This document shows, one piece after another, positions 1-6,734 of a DNA stretch of 42,574 bases. The position numbers and the translations under genes are program-made. The stretch spans positions 1 to 42,574 of the IMG/VR virus record IMGVR_UViG_3300035698_012750. One strand, 5' to 3'. The notes under the pieces are model-generated. The model did not search any database. It worked only from the letters and a program-made list of their open reading frames with translations, and was not told the DNA's origin. Source of the DNA: a virus. Every line of letters starts with the position of its first letter. Position 1 is the stretch's first letter.

Positions 1-1
1 G

Positions 2-133
2 GCACTTCCAGTGGAGGATCTACGAAAAGCTTTGGAAGAGTTGAAAAAGCACGCCGTGCCACCTGATAAAGACGGTATGTATACGATTAAAATTGGTAGT
101 TACACTCCTGAGAGGACACAGAATGACGAATGA
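2..133 (+). CDS. Hypothetical protein, C-terminal fragment
   Basis: The window opens inside a reading frame that stays open from base 2 to a TGA at 131-133, giving 43 residues that begin ALPVEDLRKALEELKK and end ERTQNDE. The first half is a charged amphipathic helix and the end is polar. Its stop codon overlaps the start of the next gene at 123 by 11 nt, the same tight packing seen among the following genes, which supports real coding. The 5' part lies outside the window, and no family can be recognised from the fragment. Confidence 0.5.
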   Translation, partial: ALPVEDLRKALEELKKHAVPPDKDGMYTIKIGSYTPERTQNDE

Positions 134-671
134 AGAACAGAATGATTCATTGTTGTTGCTTACTAATCCGACTGATGCCGTAGCAATCATTCGGTCGATC
201 GGAGAGAAGAGAGCTGAGGACAACTATCGTTTCAATGAAGACCTGACTGAACCATGGCAAGAGGCTTTGGAGCCTGGGGATACTGTTCTGTGGTCGGATC
301 CGCGGACTAACGAGGACTGCTTCACGGTTATTACAGATCTGTTGATGATCGATGTGGTGAACAGTGCGGGAGATGCTGTACACAAACGTAAGGCATTTCG
401 TGGTCCGACCTATATAGATGGTGTACTGATGTGTACAGTATCAGTGTGGGTCGGCTTGGCGATTGCCGGTGTCTTTGTTGAAGTGGAAGACGCGAAGCTG
501 ATGTCTGCCTACAATATCGTTGGGATCTCAGCGATGTTCAAAGCAGCGAAGACATACGATCCGATTCAGCTGCGTGGAGACTATGCAGAGGAGCAGCAGC
601 TAGCCGCTGACACTGCGATGGAGGATCTATTTGAGATCGCTGAGAAGTACAGTCGCGGCGGTAACGGTTGA
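123..671 (+). CDS. Hypothetical phage protein, 182 aa
   Basis: The frame is also open from a TTG at 93. The ATG at 123 is preferred because AGAGGA (111-116) sits 6 nt before it and it overlaps the upstream stop by only 11 nt. The product (MTNEEQNDSLLLL...KYSRGGNG) is acidic. It has a moderately hydrophobic stretch around residues 100-125 (VLMCTVSVWVGLAIAGVFVE) that could be a buried strand-helix rather than a membrane segment, and an acidic helical C-terminus. No catalytic motif is visible. The TGA stop overlaps the next ATG by one base. It belongs to a run of small accessory genes upstream of the packaging module; the function is unknown. Confidence 0.75.
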   Translation: MTNEEQNDSLLLLTNPTDAVAIIRSIGEKRAEDNYRFNEDLTEPWQEALEPGDTVLWSDPRTNEDCFTVITDLLMIDVVNSAGDAVHKRKAFRGPTYIDGVLMCTVSVWVGLAIAGVFVEVEDAKLMSAYNIVGISAMFKAAKTYDPIQLRGDYAEEQQLAADTAMEDLFEIAEKYSRGGNG

Positions 672-988
672 TGGCGAAGACTTACTCCAGGTTTGTATTT
701 GTGCTGGATGGAGAACGATTCCAATCGACTGCGCTGGATGCAAATCAGGAAGTTTACAGATTCCCTGCGAAGGAGAAAAAGATGTCTGATATAGAATCAT
801 GCAAAGCCTGTGGTGCGGTTTTAGAGGATCCATTGGATAGTATGGAGTGTTCTTACTGCGCTTCAATCGGTTGCCCGGAGTGCACAGATTTTTATGAGTG
901 TGTCAGCTGCTCGACTCTATTCTGCTCGAACTGCGCAGAGTGGAGCGGGACACACCCGTGTTGTCCTGTATGTAAGACGGTGGCGTGA
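671..988 (+). CDS. Small Cys-rich zinc-finger protein, 105 aa
   Basis: The last two thirds carry five CxxC-type pairs: CKAC, CSYC, CPEC, CVSC/CSNC and CPVC, spaced as in RING or multi-zinc-ribbon folds. At least two zinc ions are probably bound. The 37-residue N-terminus (MAKTYSRFVFVLDGERF...) has no cysteines. Two starts are possible. ATG 671 is coupled to the upstream TGA by a 1-nt overlap. ATG 782 is in frame, has a very good AAGGAG at 770-775, and would give a 68-residue protein that is only the zinc module. Both may be used. Such small phage zinc proteins often bind nucleic acid or host proteins, but no specific role can be assigned. Confidence 0.7.
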   Translation: MAKTYSRFVFVLDGERFQSTALDANQEVYRFPAKEKKMSDIESCKACGAVLEDPLDSMECSYCASIGCPECTDFYECVSCSTLFCSNCAEWSGTHPCCPVCKTVA

Positions 989-1060
989 CTTACGGCAGTT
1001 CAGCCGAAGAAGACTGGCAGTGGGCCGAGGCTAACTTTTTATATAGGGGATGAGAATAGA

Positions 1061-1225
1061 ATGAGTAAACGACGCGATGCTGTGCAGAGGGAAAAGGACA
1101 AGAAGCGACGAGAGAAGTTCCGGGAATTGGGTCGATCTTCAACGTATGCAGAGAAACGTAAAGCTCAGATACGTGTAGCATGCGAAGAAGATGAGCAGCC
1201 TACCACGGAGACTGACGAGCGATGA
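1061..1225 (+). CDS. Very small basic protein, 54 aa
   Basis: This short frame begins MSKRRDAVQREKDKKRREKF and ends in an acidic tail (EEDEQPTTETDER). The N-terminal 40 residues are a strongly basic, probably helical segment that could bind nucleic acid or be disordered. A purine-rich AGGGGATGAG lies 5' of the ATG. The stop overlaps the next gene in an ATGA arrangement (start at 1222), typical of translational coupling, and this is the main reason to accept it as a gene. It has no recognised family. Confidence 0.6.
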   Translation: MSKRRDAVQREKDKKRREKFRELGRSSTYAEKRKAQIRVACEEDEQPTTETDER

Positions 1226-1545
1226 CTACGCCTTCAGTGAAATACTGTCCGCAGTGCCAATCAGTCACAACAGTGACTGATTCCAGGCCGCGTAAGGACG
1301 GAGAGATTGTACGTAGGCGATTATGCCCTAAGTGCGGATCGCATCATGCCACAGTTGAGGTACTGCTTGATACTGAAGGCGTACGATGGCGTGGAAGATG
1401 GAGGACGTACCGAAAGCTCAATCTGGCTAAGTTACGAAGACTTCTGTCACAGCTTTTAGAGGTGCCACTATCGAAACAAGCCCGCAGTATTGTGGCGGAG
1501 ATGCTTGATGTTTTTAATGAAACTTGTACCAGAGGTAAAAAGTAA
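1222..1545 (+). CDS. NrdR-like zinc-ribbon protein, 107 aa
   Basis: Residues 9-50 contain CPQC, then VTDSRPRKDGEIVRRRLCPKCG and a following TVEVLL strand. This closely follows the N-terminal zinc ribbon of the ribonucleotide-reductase repressor NrdR (C-x2-C, DSR, G..VRRRR.C..CG). The ATP-cone domain that completes NrdR is missing. Instead there is a basic Arg/Trp segment (RWRGRWRTYRKLN) and a helical C-terminus. From the family, the ribbon should bind zinc and probably DNA, but regulation of nrd genes cannot be inferred without the ATP cone. The start overlaps the upstream stop as ATGA, and the stop overlaps the next gene as TAATG. It could be a small phage transcription factor or a nucleic-acid-binding protein of another kind. 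Confidence 0.7.
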   Translation: MTTPSVKYCPQCQSVTTVTDSRPRKDGEIVRRRLCPKCGSHHATVEVLLDTEGVRWRGRWRTYRKLNLAKLRRLLSQLLEVPLSKQARSIVAEMLDVFNETCTRGKK

Positions 1546-1733
1546 TGGACGCATTGCAGAGCATGAAGGACATGTGTACAGCAGCTAAAATATCTGCGGA
1601 GGCACATATCAAGATACTTCATAACCAAGCTGAAGCCTTAGCGCAGGCCGGTAAGATAGCAGACTCGCGTCGACTGCGTAGTCAAGCAGACGATCTGGAG
1701 AAGAAGTACCACGTCCGGAACCGAGGAGCCTGA
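1545..1733 (+). CDS. Small helical hypothetical protein, 62 aa
   Basis: The ATG overlaps the previous TAA by one base (TAATG), with AGAGG (1530-1534) upstream. The product is Ala/Gln/Lys-rich and probably forms one or two helices (residues 10-55, with repeated small and charged residues such as AEALAQAGKIADSRRLRSQ). It has no Cys motif, signal peptide or membrane segment and no recognised family. The gene is placed in the small-gene cluster by spacing alone. Confidence 0.65.
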   Translation: MDALQSMKDMCTAAKISAEAHIKILHNQAEALAQAGKIADSRRLRSQADDLEKKYHVRNRGA

Positions 1734-1735
1734 TT

Positions 1736-1999
1736 ATGAATGTTCTTGTGACGTTGGGTTTATTCCTGTTCGTGCTTAGTGTCTCATGTACTGATGCCGG
1801 GTGGATTTATATTGGCATGCTTTTTGTCCAAGCTGCGTGTGTTGGGGCTGTGTACCGCATCATCGCTGGTGTTGTTCCTCAGCTACCACGTCCAGCATCG
1901 ACATCCCCAAAACCGGTTGAACGGTATGAGGAGGACATTAGTTTTCTTGGTCCTGGGAAGCCTGATTTCATGGAACTACTGAATCGAAAGTCTAAGTAA
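1736..1999 (+). CDS. Small two-helix membrane protein, 87 aa
   Basis: Residues 3-17 (VLVTLGLFLFVLSVS) and roughly 22-48 (GWIYIGMLFVQAACVGAVYRIIAGVV) are hydrophobic and predict two membrane-spanning helices with a very short turn. A Pro-rich, polar C-terminal tail of about 38 residues follows. GAGGAG lies 7 nt before the ATG. Two short helices and a charged tail are compatible with a holin or another small inner-membrane phage protein. No endolysin or spanin gene is nearby, so a lysis role is only a possibility. Confidence 0.65.
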   Translation: MNVLVTLGLFLFVLSVSCTDAGWIYIGMLFVQAACVGAVYRIIAGVVPQLPRPASTSPKPVERYEEDISFLGPGKPDFMELLNRKSK

Positions 2000-2013
2000 C
2001 ATAGGAGACAGAA

Positions 2014-2631
2014 ATGAATGAGAGATTGGATAAGACTAGGAAAGTCATGGAGAAGATTGCACGTGGTGAGACGTCCTTCTCAATGGATGCCTTGAAGAAA
2101 GCGGCTGAGCATGTGCTATCAATCCTGGCACAGCAAAGTACAAGTGCGCCAGAAGGAGCGCAGGTAGAACCTGCAGAGGCACAAGAAGATCTTTCAGGTC
2201 GTGTACGAGAGTTAGAGGCAGCGTTGAAAGCACAGCAAGCGGAGACCGAGACTACGCAGAATCGGCTTACTTACACTCAGCGTCTGCTGGAAGAAGCTGG
2301 TATACCGTCAGAAGCGGCTCTCGGGTCCGCAGAGCAGAAATACAAAGACCTCCAGGCGGATTACGATGAGCTGACGGAGCTATTCAAGAAGACAAGCCAA
2401 TCGGTGGAGCCGGTGAATCCAGATTTTAATAATATCATTGCTGGCCTGTATCAGGAACTACGTGATGTAGGCGATACGATGATCGAACTGGAGCAAGAGA
2501 AGGCTATTATGGCTAAGAAGCTTGTACAGTATGAGAGCATGGGACCGTTTGTGAATGGAGGTACACTTCCTCCTGGTGCGAAGGCTGTTGTTGTTGTACT
2601 TGACGGATGCTCACACATTACGGTAGAGTAA
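2014..2631 (+). CDS. Coiled-coil hypothetical protein, 205 aa
   Basis: A good ribosome binding site (ATAGGAGACAG) precedes the ATG. Residues 60-125 are rich in Glu, Gln, Ala and Leu in heptad-like spacing (LEAALKAQQAETETTQNRL), and a second helical stretch lies around 145-170 (LYQELRDVGDTMIELEQEKA), both indicating coiled coils. The C-terminus (LPPGAKAVVVVLDGCSHITVE) looks like a short beta segment. The protein is probably an elongated oligomer. No enzymatic motif is seen and the function is unknown. Confidence 0.7.
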   Translation: MNERLDKTRKVMEKIARGETSFSMDALKKAAEHVLSILAQQSTSAPEGAQVEPAEAQEDLSGRVRELEAALKAQQAETETTQNRLTYTQRLLEEAGIPSEAALGSAEQKYKDLQADYDELTELFKKTSQSVEPVNPDFNNIIAGLYQELRDVGDTMIELEQEKAIMAKKLVQYESMGPFVNGGTLPPGAKAVVVVLDGCSHITVE

Positions 2632-2635
2632 TCAG

Positions 2636-3181
2636 ATGAAGATCACAAGCCGCCAAACTATCGAGGTGTATCTGCTAGACGCAGAGATATGCTATGAATT
2701 TCGTATTCCTTCGCACGACGAGGTTATCCAGTTGCGTGAGGAATACGAGATTCTTGATTTTGTCTTGGATCGACCTCCATTCTTTGATTGGGTTGCCCAG
2801 CGTTTGATTTTCAGTATCGACAATCATCGTGCGGATTCATTCGAATTTGACTTCATGGACTCTGGTGACGCACAGTCCATTAGATTCGGGGTTAGGGAGA
2901 TGATGGCGGGATTGATGATCGGTAAGTGCTGTGTCTGCGGGTGCAAGACGGAGGCGGCATCAGTGGTGGTGTGCCCTGTGTGTACCGAAGATGGATGGGA
3001 ATCTCCTGCATCCATAGACAATTTTCGAACTGAACTTGGAATATCACGCATAGTGCAATCTTCCAGGTGGGCTTTACGAGACGGGACTGTGTCCTACATG
3101 TCTGCTACTGGAACGATCTGCACGATGCAAACCCACGACATTGATGTACGATTGAGGGGGTTTACACCCCCAGAATTGTAG
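2636..3181 (+). CDS. Hypothetical protein with central zinc knuckle, 181 aa
   Basis: The N-terminal half is acidic and mixed alpha/beta (MKITSRQTIEVYLLDAEICY, then RPPFFDWVAQRLIFSID). The middle holds CCVCGC about 12 residues before CPVC, a likely single zinc site. The C-terminal part is Ser/Thr-rich and beta-like. The start lies 4 nt after the upstream stop region. It is the last gene before the roughly 100-nt gap in front of the terminase, so it probably ends the accessory transcript. It is the third zinc-ribbon protein in the first 3.2 kb. No family is recognised. Confidence 0.7.
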   Translation: MKITSRQTIEVYLLDAEICYEFRIPSHDEVIQLREEYEILDFVLDRPPFFDWVAQRLIFSIDNHRADSFEFDFMDSGDAQSIRFGVREMMAGLMIGKCCVCGCKTEAASVVVCPVCTEDGWESPASIDNFRTELGISRIVQSSRWALRDGTVSYMSATGTICTMQTHDIDVRLRGFTPPEL

Positions 3182-3217
3182 ATCGCTTTGCCTATCTAAC
3201 ACACATGTCCTGTCTCG

Positions 3218-3245
3218 TATCAAATAAAACTTGATTTATTTGATA
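3218..3245. promoter_or_regulatory. Perfect 11-bp inverted repeat upstream of terL
   Basis: TATCAAATAAA (3218-3228) and TTTATTTGATA (3235-3245) are perfect reverse complements around a 6-nt spacer ACTTGA. The site lies in the only sizeable gap of this region (3182-3278), 33 nt before the terL start. The arms are nearly all A/T, so it would be a weak transcription terminator and has no T-tract. Its perfect symmetry is more like an operator for a dimeric DNA-binding protein. No good -35/-10 pair could be assigned around it. Confidence 0.45.
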
Positions 3246-3278
3246 ATATCAGGCAACATTATTTCGTTCGGAGGAATA

Positions 3279-6245
3279 ATGTCGTTTAAGCTACCACAAG
3301 AAAAAGGCTCGGTCACCAAAGAAAAACTTGTCGAAGAGAAGTATTCTCACGACTCGATCGCTGATCATGAAGATGCTGCGAAGAAGTTTTTAGCTGATAA
3401 CATCGCTAAAGCTAAAGCCGAGGCTGAAGACTTTGAATCTTCTGAAGCTAGTTATGTCCTGTCAGATGAAGAGATGTGGCAACTCTCAGAGAAGATCCTT
3501 AAATATTGTGAGGTGCAGTCTGGGATAGATATGTACTACTACCAGAGGAACTTTGCACGTCGTATAATTTTTTCGGTAATTGTAGAAGATACTGCAATGA
3601 TTACATCACTTTGGTCGAGACAAAGTGGCAAAACTGAAACAGTTGCGCAAGTAATTACCGGTCTCATTATCATCTTGCCTCTTCTAGGATCAATCTACAC
3701 AGATCCACGAATCCAAAAATTCAAGCATGGTGTATGGGTGGGGATATTTGGTCCAACGTATGAGTTGGCCGGTATCATGTACAATCGTATGCGGACCAGG
3801 ATATTTTCTAAGCACGCACAAGCTGTGCTTAACGATCCTGATATCAGTATTGATTTGTCTACATTCCGTGGGCGTGCACTACAGTTTCCAAACGGTTCCT
3901 TTGTAGATGTACAGTCTGCTGGTCCGGGATCAAAGATTGAAGGTAAGACATACCACGTTGCACTCCTCGAAGAAACGCAGGATATACCGAACATTAAAAT
4001 TAAGAAATCTATCTCTCCGATGATGGCTTCAACCGCAGGTTGCCTTACTGGGCCTATGCGTATTACGCTAAGCGATGGGACGATAGAGCCAATAGTTGAC
4101 GTTGTTACAACCTCGAATGCTTCAGCTGTGATGTCCTTGCCATCAGAAGACACAGCGACGAAGAATTATGATTTGGTACCACAGCCTATAGCTGGGTTCC
4201 ATCATAACGGTATTGCGGAGTGTGTACGTGTGAGTACGCGGGACGGTCGCGTACTGGAGTGTACCTGTGACCACAAATGGCTAGTAGCTGTGAATTCGCG
4301 GCGTGGTACTACTAAATGGGTCCGTGCGGATGAACTGGAGCCTGGGGATAAACTTTGCTATAGTATAGCCGAGCATGAGGGTGCGTTGCATGACGAGTCG
4401 ACGTACCCGGAACTGCTTGGATACATCATATCGGATGGGTGTATCACGGCTGATAAACGTGGTCGGCTGCATCCAGTGGAGATCGCATGTTCACGTGATA
4501 CAACCATTGCGGACTGCAAGCAACTGACTGAGAGATTTTCTGATGGGCTGAAGTGGGTCCACAGTGGACGCCGTGGTCGTATATCTCACATACGTAATGG
4601 ACTTAGGAGGCCGAATGCATTACAGGTTCGACTTCTTGATGACGGTATGTGGGGTAAGAGCGCACATACGAAAAGTTTACCAGTAAAATACCTGAAGTGG
4701 GATGCGGATACACTGGGGCGGTTCTTATCACGTTTGTATGCCGGTGATGGGTGTTTGCATATCGCGTCTGGTAACGTAACCATACAGTACTCGACTGTGA
4801 ACGAGGCACTGGCACAACAAATACCTGAGCTTCTTCAGCGGTTTGGGGTCTATTCTTACTACAGAAGAATTACCATGACACACCCGTCTGGTAAGCAGGT
4901 ACCTGGGTACGTGGTATATGTATCACGTAAGAACAGTGTCATACGTTTCTTGGACAAGATAGGATGGTGTAGAGATCGAACACTGGAAGCAGAAGCACAT
5001 AAGTGCTTAGGCGAAGGTAAGCAATTCAAGTATCATCAATTTGCATATATTCCTGTGAGGCTGGTGGAACGTATTGGGGAGCAACTTACTTATGATGTCG
5101 AGGTCGATAACTCTCATTGCTACGTTGCTGGTGGATTTATATCGCATAATACAAAGATAAAAATTGGTACACCGAATCCTGACAAGAATGATTTCTACGA
5201 TTCCTGCGAGAAAAACAAGATCCGTGACGAGCATAAGATCATGGAGCTTGGTGAAGCAAAAGCCGAGCGGTACAAAACTCATTTCGAGTATGACTACACT
5301 CATGCAGCAAGATGCAATCCTCGGTACGCCAAGTATATTGAGATGGAGATGGACGATCTTGGATACGATTCAGACGAGTTTCGCATGAGCTATCGTATTC
5401 AGTGGTTGGTCGAACGAGATCGCTTCTTGACAACGTCAGTGTTGAACGCTGCCGGGGTGGAGCGTGGGTACACGTTAAAGTGGACAGATGACGAAGATGA
5501 GGTCAAGGGGACATTCCAAGTAAGCGGGATGGTCCAGACCAGTGGCATCGTTGAGGGCGACATCATAGTTGCAGCGGATTTTGGAAAGAGTAGATCATCC
5601 ACCATACTGACTGCTGGCAAAGTCTGGGTTGAACGTGATTACTTCGATGGGCAGGAAACCCGTAAACGTGTTCATGTGGTGGACTGGCTAGAGTTAGAAG
5701 GCGATGACCACGAGTCACAGCATATACAAATTATTGAATTTCTAAATAGATTCCCTGGTCTTTACAAGTTTATTGGTGATGCAACTGGTAAAGGTGATCC
5801 GATTGTATCGAGGCTAAAAGCAATACTTGAATCCCGCGGCGTAATTGTTGTGCCGTTTATCTTTTCTACACAATCGAAACATGATGGATATACTGTATAT
5901 TACAAAGAGCTTGTGGCCAAGCGTTTCACATATCCATATGCCAAGCAGACTAGATCCCGTAGGGTACGTCGTTTTCGGCAACAGCATTTGGAATTGAAGA
6001 AGGGGTGGAAGGGACGATACATCGTTGTCGAGAAGCAGAAGGATGATGAACGTTCTCGTGACGATTATCCTGACTCCAGCATGATGTTGTGCTATGCTGC
6101 TAATGTTGATCGATCCGGGTACACGGAAGAGATTGAAGAGAATCCGTTTTTAACATCCGGACGACGCCACGCAATATTAGCGGAGCGTGGGGCGAGGGCT
6201 GCATGGCACAAAGAACCACAAGGCAGGACAGGGCCATGGTCTTAA
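3279..6245 (+). CDS. terL: Terminase large subunit (DNA packaging ATPase-nuclease) with intein
   Basis: This is the motor that pumps phage DNA into the procapsid and cuts the concatemer. The start is ATG 3279, with GGAGGA 3 nt upstream; the frame also extends to a TTG at 3231 without ribosome-site support. The N-extein (254 aa) has an adenine-binding Q segment (YYYQRNFAR, 86-94), Walker A SRQSGKT (113-119) and Walker B with catalytic Glu in HVALLEE (226-232). The intein follows directly after STAG. The C-extein (364 aa) starts with TKIKIGTPNP, completing the ATPase coupling motif. It then has an RNase H-like nuclease with acidic residues in AADFG (spliced residue ~397), GDATGKGDP (~464) and DDYPDS (~562). 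Spliced length is 618 aa, close to T4 gp17 (610). Packaging therefore depends on protein splicing. Confidence 0.95.
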   Translation: MSFKLPQEKGSVTKEKLVEEKYSHDSIADHEDAAKKFLADNIAKAKAEAEDFESSEASYVLSDEEMWQLSEKILKYCEVQSGIDMYYYQRNFARRIIFSVIVEDTAMITSLWSRQSGKTETVAQVITGLIIILPLLGSIYTDPRIQKFKHGVWVGIFGPTYELAGIMYNRMRTRIFSKHAQAVLNDPDISIDLSTFRGRALQFPNGSFVDVQSAGPGSKIEGKTYHVALLEETQDIPNIKIKKSISPMMASTAGCLTGPMRITLSDGTIEPIVDVVTTSNASAVMSLPSEDTATKNYDLVPQPIAGFHHNGIAECVRVSTRDGRVLECTCDHKWLVAVNSRRGTTKWVRADELEPGDKLCYSIAEHEGALHDESTYPELLGYIISDGCITADKRGRLHPVEIACSRDTTIADCKQLTERFSDGLKWVHSGRRGRISHIRNGLRRPNALQVRLLDDGMWGKSAHTKSLPVKYLKWDADTLGRFLSRLYAGDGCLHIASGNVTIQYSTVNEALAQQIPELLQRFGVYSYYRRITMTHPSGKQVPGYVVYVSRKNSVIRFLDKIGWCRDRTLEAEAHKCLGEGKQFKYHQFAYIPVRLVERIGEQLTYDVEVDNSHCYVAGGFISHNTKIKIGTPNPDKNDFYDSCEKNKIRDEHKIMELGEAKAERYKTHFEYDYTHAARCNPRYAKYIEMEMDDLGYDSDEFRMSYRIQWLVERDRFLTTSVLNAAGVERGYTLKWTDDEDEVKGTFQVSGMVQTSGIVEGDIIVAADFGKSRSSTILTAGKVWVERDYFDGQETRKRVHVVDWLELEGDDHESQHIQIIEFLNRFPGLYKFIGDATGKGDPIVSRLKAILESRGVIVVPFIFSTQSKHDGYTVYYKELVAKRFTYPYAKQTRSRRVRRFRQQHLELKKGWKGRYIVVEKQKDDERSRDDYPDSSMMLCYAANVDRSGYTEEIEENPFLTSGRRHAILAERGARAAWHKEPQGRTGPWS
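4041..5150 (+). other. LAGLIDADG-endonuclease intein inside TerL, 370 aa
   Basis: The insertion begins at Cys (codon 4041-4043) and ends with His-Asn (Asn codon 5148-5150), followed by Thr as the +1 nucleophile. Block A is CLTGPMRITLSDG. Block B has Thr75-x2-His78 (TCDHKWLVAV). Two LAGLIDADG-type motifs, LLGYIISDG (125-133) and LSRLYAGDG (229-237), mark a homing endonuclease with its acidic residues kept. Block F is YDVEVDNSHCYVAGG and block G is FISHN. All splicing residues of a class 1 intein are present, so it should be active in both splicing and DNA cleavage. Removal joins STAG to TKIKIGTPN in frame. The host site is the most conserved ATPase coupling region, a usual choice for homing elements. 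Confidence 0.95.
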
Positions 6246-6472
6246 CACTGGGAGTGGTATCTGATCTTTCGGGGCTGGCTGTTATCGATGTACAGAAGAT
6301 CATTCGTCATGGTGACTTACCATCGTTGGAAGCTGATGTGGTAGGAGTGTGGCTGCAAGATTACTTTTCTCAGCAGGGTCGACGTGAATTGACACGAGAA
6401 TTATCAGATACTGGGCGACTGGTCCGGCAACGTAATACACCTAATTGGAGAAGTGATGAAGAAGGACTTTGA
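6203..6472 (+). CDS. Small protein after terL, possible DNA-binding or TerS-like, 89 aa
   Basis: It overlaps the 3' end of terL by 43 nt from ATG 6203 (GGCGAGGG upstream). ATG 6236 is an alternative that would shorten the overlap to 10 nt. Residues 13-50 (LTLGVVSDLSGLAVIDVQK, then RHGDLPSLEAD) resemble a helix-turn-helix of the MerR/Nu1 kind followed by a charged helical tail. No other terminase small subunit is visible in the window. The position next to terL makes a DNA-recognition role attractive, though small subunits usually precede terL. This is inference only. Confidence 0.6.
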   Translation: MAQRTTRQDRAMVLTLGVVSDLSGLAVIDVQKIIRHGDLPSLEADVVGVWLQDYFSQQGRRELTRELSDTGRLVRQRNTPNWRSDEEGL

Positions 6473-6734
6473 AAAACGAGTAGCGGACAAGAAGCTTGCG
6501 ATGCTGAGCAAATTCGCCGAGGCTGCGGGTAAGCCCGCATCGCAGTATAAAGGTCACGGCGGTGTTGAATACGAGATCTCGAAGGCCGATACGGAAGTCC
6601 GGCTGGAACAAGAACGCCTAGCCGCGGAAGCCAAAACCAAGCAGATGGCCGAAGGCCGTGCAATGATTGATGAACGGAAAGCTGCAGAAGCTGCGGCGCG
6701 TCCGAATAACCATGTAATTCGTCGTGGGAGGTAA
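6456..6734 (+). CDS. Charged helical hypothetical protein, 92 aa
   Basis: GGAG (6447-6450) lies 5 nt before ATG 6456; GTG 6453 in the same frame is a less likely start. The product is rich in Lys, Glu and Ala, with long helix-forming runs (residues 40-80, RLEQERLAAEAKTKQMAEG), and ends in a basic NNHVIRRGR. It lies between the putative DNA-binding protein and portal, and its TAA overlaps the portal ATG (TAATG). A role in packaging or as an internal head protein is possible but not shown. Confidence 0.7.
   Translation: MKKDFEKRVADKKLAMLSKFAEAAGKPASQYKGHGGVEYEISKADTEVRLEQERLAAEAKTKQMAEGRAMIDERKAAEAAARPNNHVIRRGR

Noticed and set aside
985-1053. 22-codon frame starting GTG 985 (VTYGSSAEEDWQWAEANF...)
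   Set aside because: Composition looks plausible, but it is very short, has no ribosome site and overlaps the upstream stop; not supportable.
3231-3262. Possible promoter TTGATT with CATTAT before terL
   Set aside because: The spacer is 20 nt and the hexamers are weak; the inverted repeat is the stronger signal here.
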